Positions 30,341 to 39,088 of a stretch of DNA of 64,000 bases are shown in pieces. A program made the position numbers and the translations under genes. This DNA is from Pseudomonas citronellolis. Its GTDB lineage: Bacteria; Pseudomonadota; Gammaproteobacteria; Pseudomonadales; Pseudomonadaceae. How positions within the stretch are numbered: position 1 is the first letter of the stretch; every line of letters begins with the position of its first letter. The stretch covers positions 193,550-257,549 of the forward strand of contig NZ_FOLS01000002.1 of assembly GCF_900112375.1 (NCBI RefSeq). Direction: 5' to 3'. The notes beneath the pieces are model-generated. The model was not told the DNA's origin. It made no database searches and was given only the letters and a program-made list of their open reading frames with translations.

Positions 30341-31114
30341 ATGGCCCGCGCCGCCCCGCCCGACCTCAGCGATACCCAGGTGCCCCTGCGCGGCCTGGCG
30401 CGCAGCTACCCGCGCGGGCTGTACATCGAGCCCCACGAGCACGAGTGGGGCCAGGTGCTCTACGCCATGTCCGGGCTGATGTGGCTGGAAACCCCGCAGG
30501 AAGCCCTGCTGCTGCCGCCGCAGCGCGCCGTCTGGCTGCCGCCGGGCGTGCCCCACGGCATCCGCGTGGTCAGCGAGCTGCAGATGCGCAACATCTACCT
30601 GCGCCCGAGCCTGGCCGGGGTGCTGGAGGAGCGCGTGCAGGTGTTCGAGGTGGACACCCTGCTGCGCGAGCTGATCCTGCGCCTGGTGGAACAGGAAAGG
30701 CAGCCCGACGCCGAGTACTACCGCGCCCTCTCCGACCTCTGCGTGCTGGAACTGCGCCGCGCCCGCAGCAGCCTGCCGCGCATCTCCCTGCCGGAAGACG
30801 ACGACCGCCGCCTGCTCGCCCTGTGCCGGGCGGTGATGGCCAACCCCAGCGCGGAAATCTCCGTGGAGCAGCACGCCGCCGACGTCGGCGCCAGCGTGCG
30901 CACCCTCGCCCGCCTGTTCCAGCGCAGCCTGGGCATGGGCTTCGCCGCCTGGCGCCGCCAGGTGCAGCTGGCCACCGCCGTGGCCGCGCTGGCCGCCGGC
31001 ACCCCGGTGAACCGCATCGCCCACGAGCTGGGCTATACGCCGGGGGCATTCAGCGAGATGTTCCGCCGCGAGCTGGGGGTGGTGCCTTCGGAGTGGGGGG
31101 TGGAAACCTGGTAG
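30341..31114 (+). CDS. AraC-family regulator with N-terminal cupin
   Basis: 257 aa, ATG 30341. N-terminal AraC_binding cupin with EPHEHEWGQVLYAMSG, where the His residues could bind a metal or ligand, and LPPGVPHGIRV. The C-terminal double HTH includes HAADVGASVRTLARLFQRSLGMGFAAWRRQ and LGYTPGAFSEMFRRELGVVPSEW. This layout is that of the RipA/NimR subgroup. It is divergent from aroP. Its TAG stop is formed by the first bases of an R2 repeat. Confidence 0.83.
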   Translation: MARAAPPDLSDTQVPLRGLARSYPRGLYIEPHEHEWGQVLYAMSGLMWLETPQEALLLPPQRAVWLPPGVPHGIRVVSELQMRNIYLRPSLAGVLEERVQVFEVDTLLRELILRLVEQERQPDAEYYRALSDLCVLELRRARSSLPRISLPEDDDRRLLALCRAVMANPSAEISVEQHAADVGASVRTLARLFQRSLGMGFAAWRRQVQLATAVAALAAGTPVNRIAHELGYTPGAFSEMFRRELGVVPSEWGVETW

Positions 31115-31250
31115 GAGCGCGCCCTGCGCGCGAATCGCGGGCAGGGCCCGCTCCTACAAGTGCAGGAGAAACACCATCGTAGGATGGGTTGAGCGAAGCG
31201 ATACCCATCACCACGACCGCATGGGTTTCGCAAACTCAACCCATCCTACG
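31111..31250. repeat. R2 and R3 repeats after the AraC gene
   Basis: An R2 unit (31111-31157) starts at the AraC stop codon and is followed by a full R3 unit at 31178-31250. Confidence 0.8.
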
Positions 31251-31383
31251 AAAGCACCTCGGCGCAGTCGGCAAGACAGCCGTCCGACGGCGCAATCTGT
31301 CCGAAATTCCGAAGTCCTTGACCGATACCCGCCCGCCGTCCGCCCTAGACTGCCTCCACCCAGCCGAACGTCCCGGAGGCCCC

Positions 31384-31557
31384 ATGAACTACCTGATCTC
31401 GCTGGCCATCGGCGTCGCCGTCGGCGTGCTCTACAACCTGCTCGACTTCCGCTCGCCGGCGCCGCCCCTGGTGGCGCTGGTCGGCCTGCTCGGCATGCAG
31501 CTGGGCGAGAGCCTGCTGCCGGTCGGCCGCGAGCTGGTGCTGCGCTGGTTCCACTGA
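31384..31557 (+). CDS. XapX-domain (DUF1427) small membrane protein
   Basis: 57 aa, ATG 31384 with GGAGG upstream. Two short hydrophobic helices, with the family pattern GVAVGVLYNLLDFRSPAPPLVALVGLLGMQLGE. XapX proteins are small and uncharacterised, often near redox or xanthosine-type genes. It lies 21 bp before the zinc-free alcohol-dehydrogenase-like gene and is probably cotranscribed. Confidence 0.78.
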   Translation: MNYLISLAIGVAVGVLYNLLDFRSPAPPLVALVGLLGMQLGESLLPVGRELVLRWFH

Positions 31558-31578
31558 AACCTTTCGACGGAGACTTCC

Positions 31579-32535
31579 ATGCAAGCCCTGCAATTCGCCC
31601 GTACCGGCGACCTCGACGCGCTCCAGCGGGTCGAGCTGGCCGACCCCATCCCCGCCGCCGACGAGGTGCTGGTGGAGGTCCGCGCCGCCGGCCTCAACCC
31701 CAGCGACGTGAAGAACGTGCTCGGCCGCTTCCCCTACACCACCCTGCCCCGGGTGCCCGGCCGCGATTTCGCCGGGGTCGTGGTGAAAGGCCCGCAGGCG
31801 CTGCTCGGCCAGGCCGTGTGGGGTACCGGCAAGGAGCTCGGCTTCCTCCGCGACGGCAGCCATGCCGGCCTGCTGGCCCTGCCGGCGCGCGGCGTGGCGT
31901 TGATGCCCGGGAGCCTGGATTTCGCCCAGGCCGCCAGTTGCGGGGTGCCCTATACCACCGCCTGGGACGCCCTGGAGCGCAGCGGCGTGAAGGCCGGCAC
32001 CCGGCTGCTGGTGATCGGCGCCGGCGCGGTCGGCTCGGCCGCGCTGGACCTGGCCCGCGCCCGCGGCGCCGAGGTGCTGGCGGGGGTGCGCCGCGCCGAA
32101 CAGGCCGCCGAACTGCAGGCCCGCGGCATCGCCAGCCTGCTGCTGGAGCAGCCGGAGCGCCTGGCCGAGCAAGTGAATTCAACATTCCCCGGCGGCGCCG
32201 AGGTGATCTTCGACACCACCGGCTTCTGGCTGCCGGCATCGGTCAGCGCCCTGGCCACCTTCGGCCGCATCGCCATCATCGCCGCGCCGGTGGACGGCCA
32301 CGTGCAGTTGCCGGCGCTGGCGCTGTACCGCCGCGGGGGTTCGCTGGTGGGGGTCAACTCGCTGCTGTACGACAGCGTGGCCTGCGCGCGCATGCTGGAG
32401 CAGTTCGGCCGCGGCTTCGACGAAGGCCGCCTGCCGCTGCCCGGCGGGCTGCGCGAATCGCCGCTGAGCGAGGGCCTGCAGCGCTATCGCGAAGTGAACG
32501 AGGGCAGCAGCGACAAGCACATCCTGCTGCCCTGA
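31579..32535 (+). CDS. Quinone-oxidoreductase-like MDR-family enzyme
   Basis: 318 aa, ATG 31579 after GGAGA. GroES-like N-terminal domain (AAGLNPSDVKNVLGRFPYTTLPRVPGRDFAGVV) and a Rossmann domain with LLVIGAGAVGSAALDLARARGAEVL. The structural-zinc cysteines are missing, so it is a zinc-independent NAD(P)H:quinone or enoyl reductase type. Substrate unknown. It is convergent with the heme-oxygenase-fold gene, only 8 bp away. Confidence 0.8.
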   Translation: MQALQFARTGDLDALQRVELADPIPAADEVLVEVRAAGLNPSDVKNVLGRFPYTTLPRVPGRDFAGVVVKGPQALLGQAVWGTGKELGFLRDGSHAGLLALPARGVALMPGSLDFAQAASCGVPYTTAWDALERSGVKAGTRLLVIGAGAVGSAALDLARARGAEVLAGVRRAEQAAELQARGIASLLLEQPERLAEQVNSTFPGGAEVIFDTTGFWLPASVSALATFGRIAIIAAPVDGHVQLPALALYRRGGSLVGVNSLLYDSVACARMLEQFGRGFDEGRLPLPGGLRESPLSEGLQRYREVNEGSSDKHILLP

Positions 32536-32543
32536 GGCGGGCT

Positions 32544-33329
32544 TCAGCCGGCCACGCGCACCTGCGGGCGGCGCGAGGTGCCGACCTGTTCCTGGGCCAG
32601 GCAGTGGTCGAGGAACAGTTCCATGTAGCGGAAGCTCTTGCAGATGGCCGCGCGCAGTTCGTCCCAGCGCCCGGAGGCGATTTCCTGGCCGCACAGGGTG
32701 CAGATGATCTCCAGCGCTTCCCAGGGATGGTCATCGTCGTAGTGCGCATGCAGGCGCAGCCACTTCATCGCGCTCTTGCGCAGTTCCGCCGGCAGTGTCT
32801 GCTCGTAGGCGTCGCTGGAGCAGACCAGCGCCGACCAGTCGCCGGTCACCCCTTCCACCGCGTAGTTGGTGGCCGCCATGGCCACCGCCAGGTCGTCCGA
32901 GGCGCTGCTGTGCCAGCACCAGTGGCCGAGGGCGTGCAACGCCTCGGGCACCTCCTGCGCACGCAGCGCCGCCAGGCCCACGCCATAGGCCTCGGCCCAG
33001 CGCAGCCAGTGGTCGGCGTGGTTCAGTTCGACGCGGATGTTGCGCATCAGCCAGCGCCGCGCCATGTCCTCGCCGGGGGAACGGCCGAAGCGTGTCTTCA
33101 GCAGGTTCTGCGACATATAGAGGGGGAACTGCTCGACCACCGGCCAACCGCCGATGAGGTAGGTGCGCATGGTCGCGGCGCCAATCTGGCCGTCGCGCAG
33201 GCGGCGGTAGAACTCGTGCCCGGAGACCGCGCGGCGGGCGCCTTCGCAGGCGGCCACCAGGTCCTGTGCCCACTGCGGGTAGCTGGTCAGGTCCTTCAGG
33301 GACCCGACGCGGAGAAATGCTTCGTTCAT
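32544..33329 (-). CDS. Heme-oxygenase-fold (TenA/PqqC-like) putative iron enzyme
   Basis: 261 aa from ATG 33329; the open frame extends 22 codons further but without support. All-helical, with potential metal ligands in WPVVEQFP (Glu66), RVELNHADHW (Glu101, His104, His107) and, near the C-terminus, HAHYDDDHPWEAL. This arrangement resembles the heme-oxygenase-like diiron oxygenases more than thiaminase TenA. Often labelled TenA-family regulator. It lies 60 bp downstream of rbdA on the same strand. Confidence 0.65.
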   Translation of the reverse strand: MNEAFLRVGSLKDLTSYPQWAQDLVAACEGARRAVSGHEFYRRLRDGQIGAATMRTYLIGGWPVVEQFPLYMSQNLLKTRFGRSPGEDMARRWLMRNIRVELNHADHWLRWAEAYGVGLAALRAQEVPEALHALGHWCWHSSASDDLAVAMAATNYAVEGVTGDWSALVCSSDAYEQTLPAELRKSAMKWLRLHAHYDDDHPWEALEIICTLCGQEIASGRWDELRAAICKSFRYMELFLDHCLAQEQVGTSRRPQVRVAG

Positions 33330-33391
33330 GCTGGCCCATCCTTGTGCGTCGACGAAATCGACCGCCAGACTAGATGACGGGCCGCCGGCTG

Positions 33392-35848
33392 TCACCGTCC
33401 GGAGGTGGTGTCCGGCTCCACCAGGGCCGGCTCCGCCTGCCCGGAATAGTGACGGTTGAACGGCAGCGGGCGGCCCACGGCGTAACCCTGGGCATAATCG
33501 ATACCGATTTCCCGCAGCGCCTCGAGGATTTCCTCCGACTCGACGAACTCCGCCACCGTGCGCTTGCCCATGACGTGGCCGATCTGGTTGATCACCTGGA
33601 CCATGGCGCGGTCGATGGGGTCGTCGAGCATGTCCTTGATGAAGCTGCCATCGATCTTCAGGTAGTCCACCGGCAGGTGCTTGAGGTAGACGAAGGACGA
33701 CATGCCGGCGCAGAAGTCGTCGAGGGAGAAGCGGTAGCCCATGGCCTTGAGTTCGTGGATGAACTGGGTGGCGCTGACCAGGTTGGCGATGGCGCTGGTC
33801 TCGGTGACCTCGAAGCAGATATTCTCCGGCGCCAGGCCGTAGGCCGGCTGCAGTTCGCGGAGCATCTGGATGAAGCTGGCGTCGCCAATGGTGGCGCCGG
33901 ACAGGTTGATGGCGCAGGTGGCGATCGGCTCGCAGCCGGCCTCGCGGCGTTCGGCGAGGATCTCGAAGGCGCGGTTGGCCACCCAGCGGTCGATCAGCGG
34001 CATCAGGCCGTAGCGCTCGGCGGCCGGGATGAAGTCGTTGGGCGGCACCAGGCGGCCGTTCTCGTCCAGCACGCGCAGCAGCAGCTCGACATGCAGGCCC
34101 TCCTCGGCCTGCGGGTCGACCGCGCGGATGCGCTGGGCGAACAGGCGGAAGCGGTCCTCGTCCAGGGCCTGGCGGATGCGCTGGACCCAGGCCATCTCGC
34201 CGAAGCGCATGGACAGCTCGCTGTCATCCGGGCTGAACACCTGGGCGCGGTTGCGGCCCTTCTCCTTGGCCAGGTAGCAGGCCATGTCGGCGCAGCGCAG
34301 CGCCTCCTCCACCGACACCAGCATGGCCGAGACGTGCACCACGCCGATGCTGACGGTGATGTTGAAGGGCCGCCGGTCCCAGACGAAGTGCAGGTTCTCG
34401 ACGCCCTGGCGGAGGTTCTCGGCGATCTGCTCGGCGACCTCCGGCGGGCAGTTCTCCAGCAGCACGCCGAACTCGTCGCCGCCCAGGCGCGCCAGGGTGT
34501 CGCCCTCGCGCAGGCAGCGCTCGAGGACGCTGCAGGTCTGGCGCAGCAACTCGTCGCCGGCGGCGTGCCCGCAGGTGTCGTTGACCAGCTTGAACTGGTC
34601 CAGGTCGAGGTACATCAGGCTGTGGCGGTCGTTGCGCTGCGCCGAGCGCTCCAGCGCCTGCTCCAGGCGGTACTCGAACTCGCGGCGGTTGCTCAGGCCG
34701 GTCAGGGAATCGTGGGTGGCCTGCCAGGACAGGCTTTCCATGTACTGCCGCTCGCGGGTCATGTCGTGCAGCACCAGCGCCGCGCCGACGATGCGCCCGC
34801 CAACGCGGATCGGCGTGCCCACCAGGGTCACCACCACGCCGCTGCCGTCCAGGCGCTGCAGCAGCTTGCTGACTTCGCTGCCGGCCTCCACCTCGCCGCG
34901 CAGGACCTGCCCGACCAGGGCCAGGTCCTCTTCCTCGGAGGTCTCGTCGAGCATGCGCAGCAGCGACTTCAGCGGCAGGCCCACGGCCATCTCGCTGTCC
35001 CAGCCGATCATGCGTTCGGCGGCCGGGTTGAGGTAGGCGATGTGGGCGTTCTCGTCGATGGTGATGACCGCGTCGCCGATCGCCGCCAGGGTCGTCTGGG
35101 CCTTCTCGCGCTCGCTGTCCAGGGCGCTCTGGAAGGCGCGCTGGGCCAGCAGCAGGTTGCGCGTGCGCCAGGCCGCCAGAAGGATCAGGGCCAGGCCGCT
35201 GACGATGTTGGCCGCCAGCAGCAGGCGCATCACCGAGCGCGAACCCTGGGCGAGCGCGGCGCTGAAGGCCATGGAGGCGGGGGTCACGCCTTCGTTGATG
35301 GCCTGGATGCGCTGGTCCCAGTAGCTGATGTCGCCGGGGCCGACCTGGCCGGCCTGGATGCGCTGGTGCATCTCTTCGGCGATGGCCTGGAGCTGGTCGA
35401 GGTAGCGGTCGCCCTCCTTCCAGTAGCGCACCGCCTCGTTGAAGTAGCTGAAGTCGTGGAAATAGCGGTAGAGGGTGATGATGGCGCCGACGTCGTCGGG
35501 ATGGTTGCCGCCGGCGAGGATGCCTTTGCGCGCCAGTTCGTAGTCCGGCTGCGGGCTGTCCAGGGCGGTGCGCAGCAGGCGGTCGCCGAGGGGGATGGCG
35601 ATGGCTTCCTGGTAGCGCCGGTAGTCGTCGGTGTCGCGCGTCTCGCCGTAGCGCTGCAGGTAGTGGATGGCGTCCTTCTGGCCCTTGGACCAGAGGCTCT
35701 CGCCGCCAACGTAGGCGCGCGCCCCCGAAATCAGGTAAAGGCTGCCTACGCCAAGCAATCCCTGCAGCAGGACCACGGCGATGAACGGCCATACCAGCTT
35801 CCACAGCCGGGAGTCATGGCGAATACGGCTCTGCCCAGTAGCACCCAT
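33392..35848 (-). CDS. rbdA: PAS-GGDEF-EAL c-di-GMP enzyme RbdA
   Basis: 818 aa, the length I recall for P. aeruginosa RbdA. TM1 (about 18-40), a periplasmic helical domain (42-205), TM2 (207-227), PAS (about 250-370), GGDEF with intact LGGDEF (455-460), then EAL with catalytic Glu near 588 (HVELLLRV), EVTETSAI, DDFCAGMSS and LKIDGSFI. In P. aeruginosa RbdA is a phosphodiesterase stimulated by GTP at its GGDEF domain, and it promotes biofilm dispersal. The flanking genes (HO-fold protein, trhO, bolA, fumC) match the PA0853-PA0863 neighbourhood. Confidence 0.85.
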   Translation of the reverse strand: MGATGQSRIRHDSRLWKLVWPFIAVVLLQGLLGVGSLYLISGARAYVGGESLWSKGQKDAIHYLQRYGETRDTDDYRRYQEAIAIPLGDRLLRTALDSPQPDYELARKGILAGGNHPDDVGAIITLYRYFHDFSYFNEAVRYWKEGDRYLDQLQAIAEEMHQRIQAGQVGPGDISYWDQRIQAINEGVTPASMAFSAALAQGSRSVMRLLLAANIVSGLALILLAAWRTRNLLLAQRAFQSALDSEREKAQTTLAAIGDAVITIDENAHIAYLNPAAERMIGWDSEMAVGLPLKSLLRMLDETSEEEDLALVGQVLRGEVEAGSEVSKLLQRLDGSGVVVTLVGTPIRVGGRIVGAALVLHDMTRERQYMESLSWQATHDSLTGLSNRREFEYRLEQALERSAQRNDRHSLMYLDLDQFKLVNDTCGHAAGDELLRQTCSVLERCLREGDTLARLGGDEFGVLLENCPPEVAEQIAENLRQGVENLHFVWDRRPFNITVSIGVVHVSAMLVSVEEALRCADMACYLAKEKGRNRAQVFSPDDSELSMRFGEMAWVQRIRQALDEDRFRLFAQRIRAVDPQAEEGLHVELLLRVLDENGRLVPPNDFIPAAERYGLMPLIDRWVANRAFEILAERREAGCEPIATCAINLSGATIGDASFIQMLRELQPAYGLAPENICFEVTETSAIANLVSATQFIHELKAMGYRFSLDDFCAGMSSFVYLKHLPVDYLKIDGSFIKDMLDDPIDRAMVQVINQIGHVMGKRTVAEFVESEEILEALREIGIDYAQGYAVGRPLPFNRHYSGQAEPALVEPDTTSGR

Positions 35849-36374
35849 GGATATTGTCGGATTCCTTTCGTGTCCTTACCGCTGCGGCAGCCCGCCGTAG
35901 CCGGACTGGAGCGCAACGGCCCCTCCTTACTCTTAGCGCATGGTAGCCATTCCACAAGGCGGGGGTACAGGGCCTGGGCCGAGGAAAATCTCAAAATTGT
36001 CCGACAATATGCCGCCGGCCGCCGCCTGCGTCGTTGCCAACGCCTGCGCCAGGGCCTTCGGCCAGCCGATGGGCGACAGTGGTGCACTTCGTCGGTGGTG
36101 GGCGTGTCGGCGCTGCAGGGCAATTCCGTTCGCGAATGCGAAGCGCAGCGATGCGGATTCAGGGTGACGCCGAGCGATCAGACCTCACCCCAGCCCTCTT
36201 CCGCTTGCGGGAGAGGGCTGGGGTGAGGGGGAGGGGTTCGCCGGTGTGTCGTTGCCGCCGGGGAGTGCCGTTCGCGAGCAAGCTCGCTCCTACATTCATT
36301 CTCCGGCATACACCACGCCCGTAGGATGGCGTTGAGCGAAGCGATACCCATCACCACCAACAGCGAAACAGGAA
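35849..36374. other. Gene-free stretch upstream of rbdA
   Basis: 526 bp. The first 130 bp should hold the rbdA promoter. A large hairpin is at 36183-36228, a half R1 at 36271-36293 and a half R3 at 36320-36357. I see no gene. Confidence 0.6.
36183..36228. repeat. Long hairpin related to the R5 termini
   Basis: CCTCACCCCAGCCCTC pairs with GAGGGCTGGGGTGAGG around TTCCGCTTGCGGGA. The arm matches the left terminus of the element at 43097-43256, so it may be a solo end of that family. Confidence 0.7.
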
Positions 36375-37013
36375 TCAGCCCTGGCGGCCGCGCTCCAGCC
36401 AGCGCTCGAGCATCGGCGCCAGCTCTTCCAGCGGCTGGTAGCCATTGGTCAGCAGGGCCAGTTGGCCGTTGCGCTCGGCCAGCAGGGTGGGGAAGCCGGC
36501 GATGCCCAGGTCGCGGGCCCAGGAGAAGTCGGCCTGGGTCGTCAGGTGGTTTTCCTGGCTGTCGAACAGCTCGGCGAACTCGATGCGCGGCAGGCCGACG
36601 CTTTCGGCCAGCTGCGCCAGGGTCGCGGCCTCGGTGACGTCGCGTCCCTCGACGTAGAAGGCCTGCTGGATGGCCTTGACCAGCGCCCAGGCGGCCTCCT
36701 CGTCCAGGCGCCGGGCGGCGACCACCGCGCGGCAGGCCGGCTCGGTGTCGTAGACGAAGCCTTCGGGCAGCGCGCCCTCGAAGCGGAACGGCTGGCCGGT
36801 GGCCAGGTGCACCGCCTGCCAGTGCTCGAGGATGTAGCGCCGGGTGGCCGGCTCCAGGGCCGCGCCATGGCCGGTGCGCAGCCCGCCCATGACCAGCGCC
36901 AGCGGTACGCCGGCGGCGCCCGCCTGCTCGATCAGCGCCTGGGCCACCGGGGCGAAGCCCCAGCACCAGGAGCACATGGGGTCCATCACGTAGAGCAGGC
37001 GGGCGTTGGCCAA
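36375..37013 (-). CDS. DsbA-family oxidoreductase (FrnE-like)
   Basis: 212 aa from a TTG at 37013, supported by GGAGGA at good spacing overlapping the trhO 3' end. Thioredoxin fold with active site CSWC (14-17, VMDPMCSWCWGFAP) and cis-Pro loop GIAGFPTLL, with a helical insertion between. No signal peptide, so it is cytoplasmic, unlike periplasmic DsbA. Three bases separate it from trhO, so the two form an operon. Confidence 0.82.
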   Translation of the reverse strand: MANARLLYVMDPMCSWCWGFAPVAQALIEQAGAAGVPLALVMGGLRTGHGAALEPATRRYILEHWQAVHLATGQPFRFEGALPEGFVYDTEPACRAVVAARRLDEEAAWALVKAIQQAFYVEGRDVTEAATLAQLAESVGLPRIEFAELFDSQENHLTTQADFSWARDLGIAGFPTLLAERNGQLALLTNGYQPLEELAPMLERWLERGRQG

Positions 37014-37016
37014 GGG

Positions 37017-37958
37017 TCAGTCCTCCAGGACGGCCTGCCGCGGGTCGCGGCCGATGGGGTGGGGCTGGTTGCGCAGCTTCGCCAGCTCGATCTGCTTCTG
37101 CCGCTCGCGGGCGCTGGCGCGGGTCTTCTCGCTCAGCGTGTCCCAGCAGTGCGGGCAGCTGATGCCCGGCGCGTAGTGCTCGCTGGCGCGGTCCAGGGCC
37201 GAGATCGGGTTGCGACAGGCGTGGCACTGGTCGTAGTCGCCCTCGGAGAGGTCATGGCGCACCGTCACCCGGTTGTCGAACACGAAGCAGTCGCCGCGCC
37301 ACAAGCTCTGTTCCTCGGGCACTTCCTCCAGGTACTTGAGGATGCCGCCCTTGAGGTGGAAGACCTCCTCGAAGCCCTCGCCGAGCATGTAGCTGGAGGC
37401 CTTCTCGCAGCGGATGCCGCCGGTGCAGAACATGGCGACCTTCTTGTGCTTCGCCGGGTCGTAGTGGGCCTTCACGTAATCGGGAAACTCGCGGAACGAC
37501 TGGGTCTTGGGATCGACCGCGCCTTCGAAGGTGCCGATGGCCACTTCGTAGTCGTTGCGGGTGTCGATCAGCAGCACCTCGGGGTCGCTGATCAGCGCGT
37601 TCCAGTCCTGCGGCTCGACGTAGGTGCCGACGCGGCGGTTGGGATCGACGCCGGGCACGCCCAGGGTGACGATCTCTTTCTTCAGCTTGACCTTGGTGCG
37701 GTAGAACGGCTGCTCGTCGCAGTAGGATTCCTTGTGGTCGACGTCGGCCAGGCGCGGGTCCCGGCGCAGCCAGGCGAGCAATCCGTCGATGCCCTCGCGG
37801 GTGCCGGACACGGTGCCGTTGATGCCTTCCTCGGCGAGCAGCAGGGTGCCCTTGATGCCGTTGTCCAGCAGGGTCTGCAGCAGGGGTTCGCGCAGCGCGA
37901 CGTAGTCCGGCAGGGAAACGAACTTGTACAGCGCCGCCACGACGATGGAGCGGGTCAT
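37017..37958 (-). CDS. trhO: tRNA uridine-34 hydroxylase TrhO
   Basis: 313 aa from ATG 37958, chosen over an ATG three codons upstream because GGAGG lies 9 nt before it. N-terminal YceA acylphosphatase-like domain with [10 protein letters not shown], a rhodanese domain with catalytic Cys178 in [10 protein letters not shown], and a C-terminal zinc-finger-like CHAC...CPHC. TrhO uses O2 to make 5-hydroxyuridine at position 34 of certain tRNAs. It precedes the DsbA-like gene in an operon. Confidence 0.92.
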   Translation of the reverse strand: MTRSIVVAALYKFVSLPDYVALREPLLQTLLDNGIKGTLLLAEEGINGTVSGTREGIDGLLAWLRRDPRLADVDHKESYCDEQPFYRTKVKLKKEIVTLGVPGVDPNRRVGTYVEPQDWNALISDPEVLLIDTRNDYEVAIGTFEGAVDPKTQSFREFPDYVKAHYDPAKHKKVAMFCTGGIRCEKASSYMLGEGFEEVFHLKGGILKYLEEVPEEQSLWRGDCFVFDNRVTVRHDLSEGDYDQCHACRNPISALDRASEHYAPGISCPHCWDTLSEKTRASARERQKQIELAKLRNQPHPIGRDPRQAVLED

Positions 37959-38006
37959 GGGGTACATCCTCCAGTGGTCGCCCGCGTAAAGGGCGGACCG
38001 GGTCAG

Positions 38007-38038
38007 AAAAGACAACGCCGGCATCGGTTGCCGGCGTT
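38007..38038 (-). terminator. Rho-independent terminator between bolA and trhO
   Basis: Stem AACGCCGGCA / TGCCGGCGTT (38014-38038), then TTTT on the minus strand (38007-38010). It would end or attenuate the DUF2059-bolA transcript before trhO. Confidence 0.65.
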
Positions 38039-38068
38039 GGCGCATTCTACCGCAACGACCGGGCAGCG

Positions 38069-38377
38069 TCAGTGGTCGTGCTTGCTGCCGCCGCGGCAGG
38101 TCGGCGAGTCGGGCGCGGCGCCCTGCCCGGCCCATTCCTCGGGGGTGTAGGTGTGCAGCGCGAGGGCGTGGAACTGGCCCATCAGCTCGCCGAGGGTGGC
38201 GTAGACCTTCTGGTGCCGCTTGACCGAATTCAGCCCGGCGAATACCGGGCTGACGATCACGGCCTTGTAGTGCGTTTCCTGGCCGCGGCTGTGCATGTGG
38301 CTCTCGTCCAGCACCTGCAGGTGCTGCGGTTCGAGGCCGGTTGCCAGGGCGGACTGGATACGTTCCTGCATGCTCAT
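38069..38377 (-). CDS. BolA-family protein
   Basis: 102 aa. The BolA/IbaG fold shows [46 protein letters not shown], with the conserved His used to bind a [2Fe-2S] cluster shared with a monothiol glutaredoxin. The tail CRGGSKHDH may add ligands. BolA proteins act in Fe-S handling and, in enterics, stress morphology. It follows the DUF2059 gene by 13 bp. Confidence 0.88.
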   Translation of the reverse strand: MSMQERIQSALATGLEPQHLQVLDESHMHSRGQETHYKAVIVSPVFAGLNSVKRHQKVYATLGELMGQFHALALHTYTPEEWAGQGAAPDSPTCRGGSKHDH

Positions 38378-38390
38378 GTCGCTGTTTCCG

Positions 38391-38891
38391 TCACTTCTTC
38401 GCCGGGGCCTTCACGCCCAGTTCCTTGTCCATGTCGGCCAGCAGCTTGTTCACCGGGTCGACCGCGGTCTGCAGCTTGGCCTGGGTCAGCTGGGCGGACT
38501 GCGCGGTCAGGCGCGGCATCTTCTGCAGCACTTTCTGGCCCAGGGGCGAGGCGTAGAAGTCGTTCAGTTGCTTGAGCTCGGACTCGGTGAAGTTGTCCGA
38601 ATAGAGCTTGACCAGCTCCGGCTTGATCTTCTCCCAGCCCACCGCGCGGTCCAGCTCGGCGTTGGCCTTGGCCTGGTAGCGGTCGAGCACCGCCTTCTTG
38701 CTGTCCGGCGCCTTCGCCTGGGCGAAGTGCTGGGCGAACATCTGCTGCACCTGGGCGTAGACCGGCACCGTGAGCTTGTCGGCGTGGACCTGCTTGAGGA
38801 ATTTCTCGGCCTCGGCGGCGGAATCGGCCAGGGCCATGGTGCTGAAACCAACGAGGAGTGCGGCGGTGCAAATCTTGCGAAGGGCGGTCAT
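38391..38891 (-). CDS. DUF2059 periplasmic protein
   Basis: 166 aa from ATG 38891. Signal peptide MTALRKICTAALLVGFSTMALA, then a helical domain with FTESELKQLNDFYASPLGQKVLQKMP, the core of DUF2059. Function unknown. First gene of the bolA-trhO-DsbA run; order matches PA0856-PA0858 as I remember it. Confidence 0.82.
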   Translation of the reverse strand: MTALRKICTAALLVGFSTMALADSAAEAEKFLKQVHADKLTVPVYAQVQQMFAQHFAQAKAPDSKKAVLDRYQAKANAELDRAVGWEKIKPELVKLYSDNFTESELKQLNDFYASPLGQKVLQKMPRLTAQSAQLTQAKLQTAVDPVNKLLADMDKELGVKAPAKK

Positions 38892-39088
38892 GGGCAGTCC
38901 TTGAGTCTGTCTGGTGTGTCCCTTGGGACCCGCCATTCTGCGCCTAAGTTCTGAAAGCCCTCAAGCGGGAGCCGAGCAACGGCGTTTATGCCAGCCCAGT
39001 GGCAGAAATGGCTGAAAGTTACTGCCTACCCTTGTTCTGTCAGCGGCGAATCGGCATGCTGGGTCAGATTGTCACATGGATGTGTTCG

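Noticed and set aside
33374-36226. 950-codon plus-strand open frame opposite rbdA
   Set aside because: Composition is His/Gln/Val/Ala-rich antisense shadow; the minus strand encodes an intact PAS-GGDEF-EAL protein.
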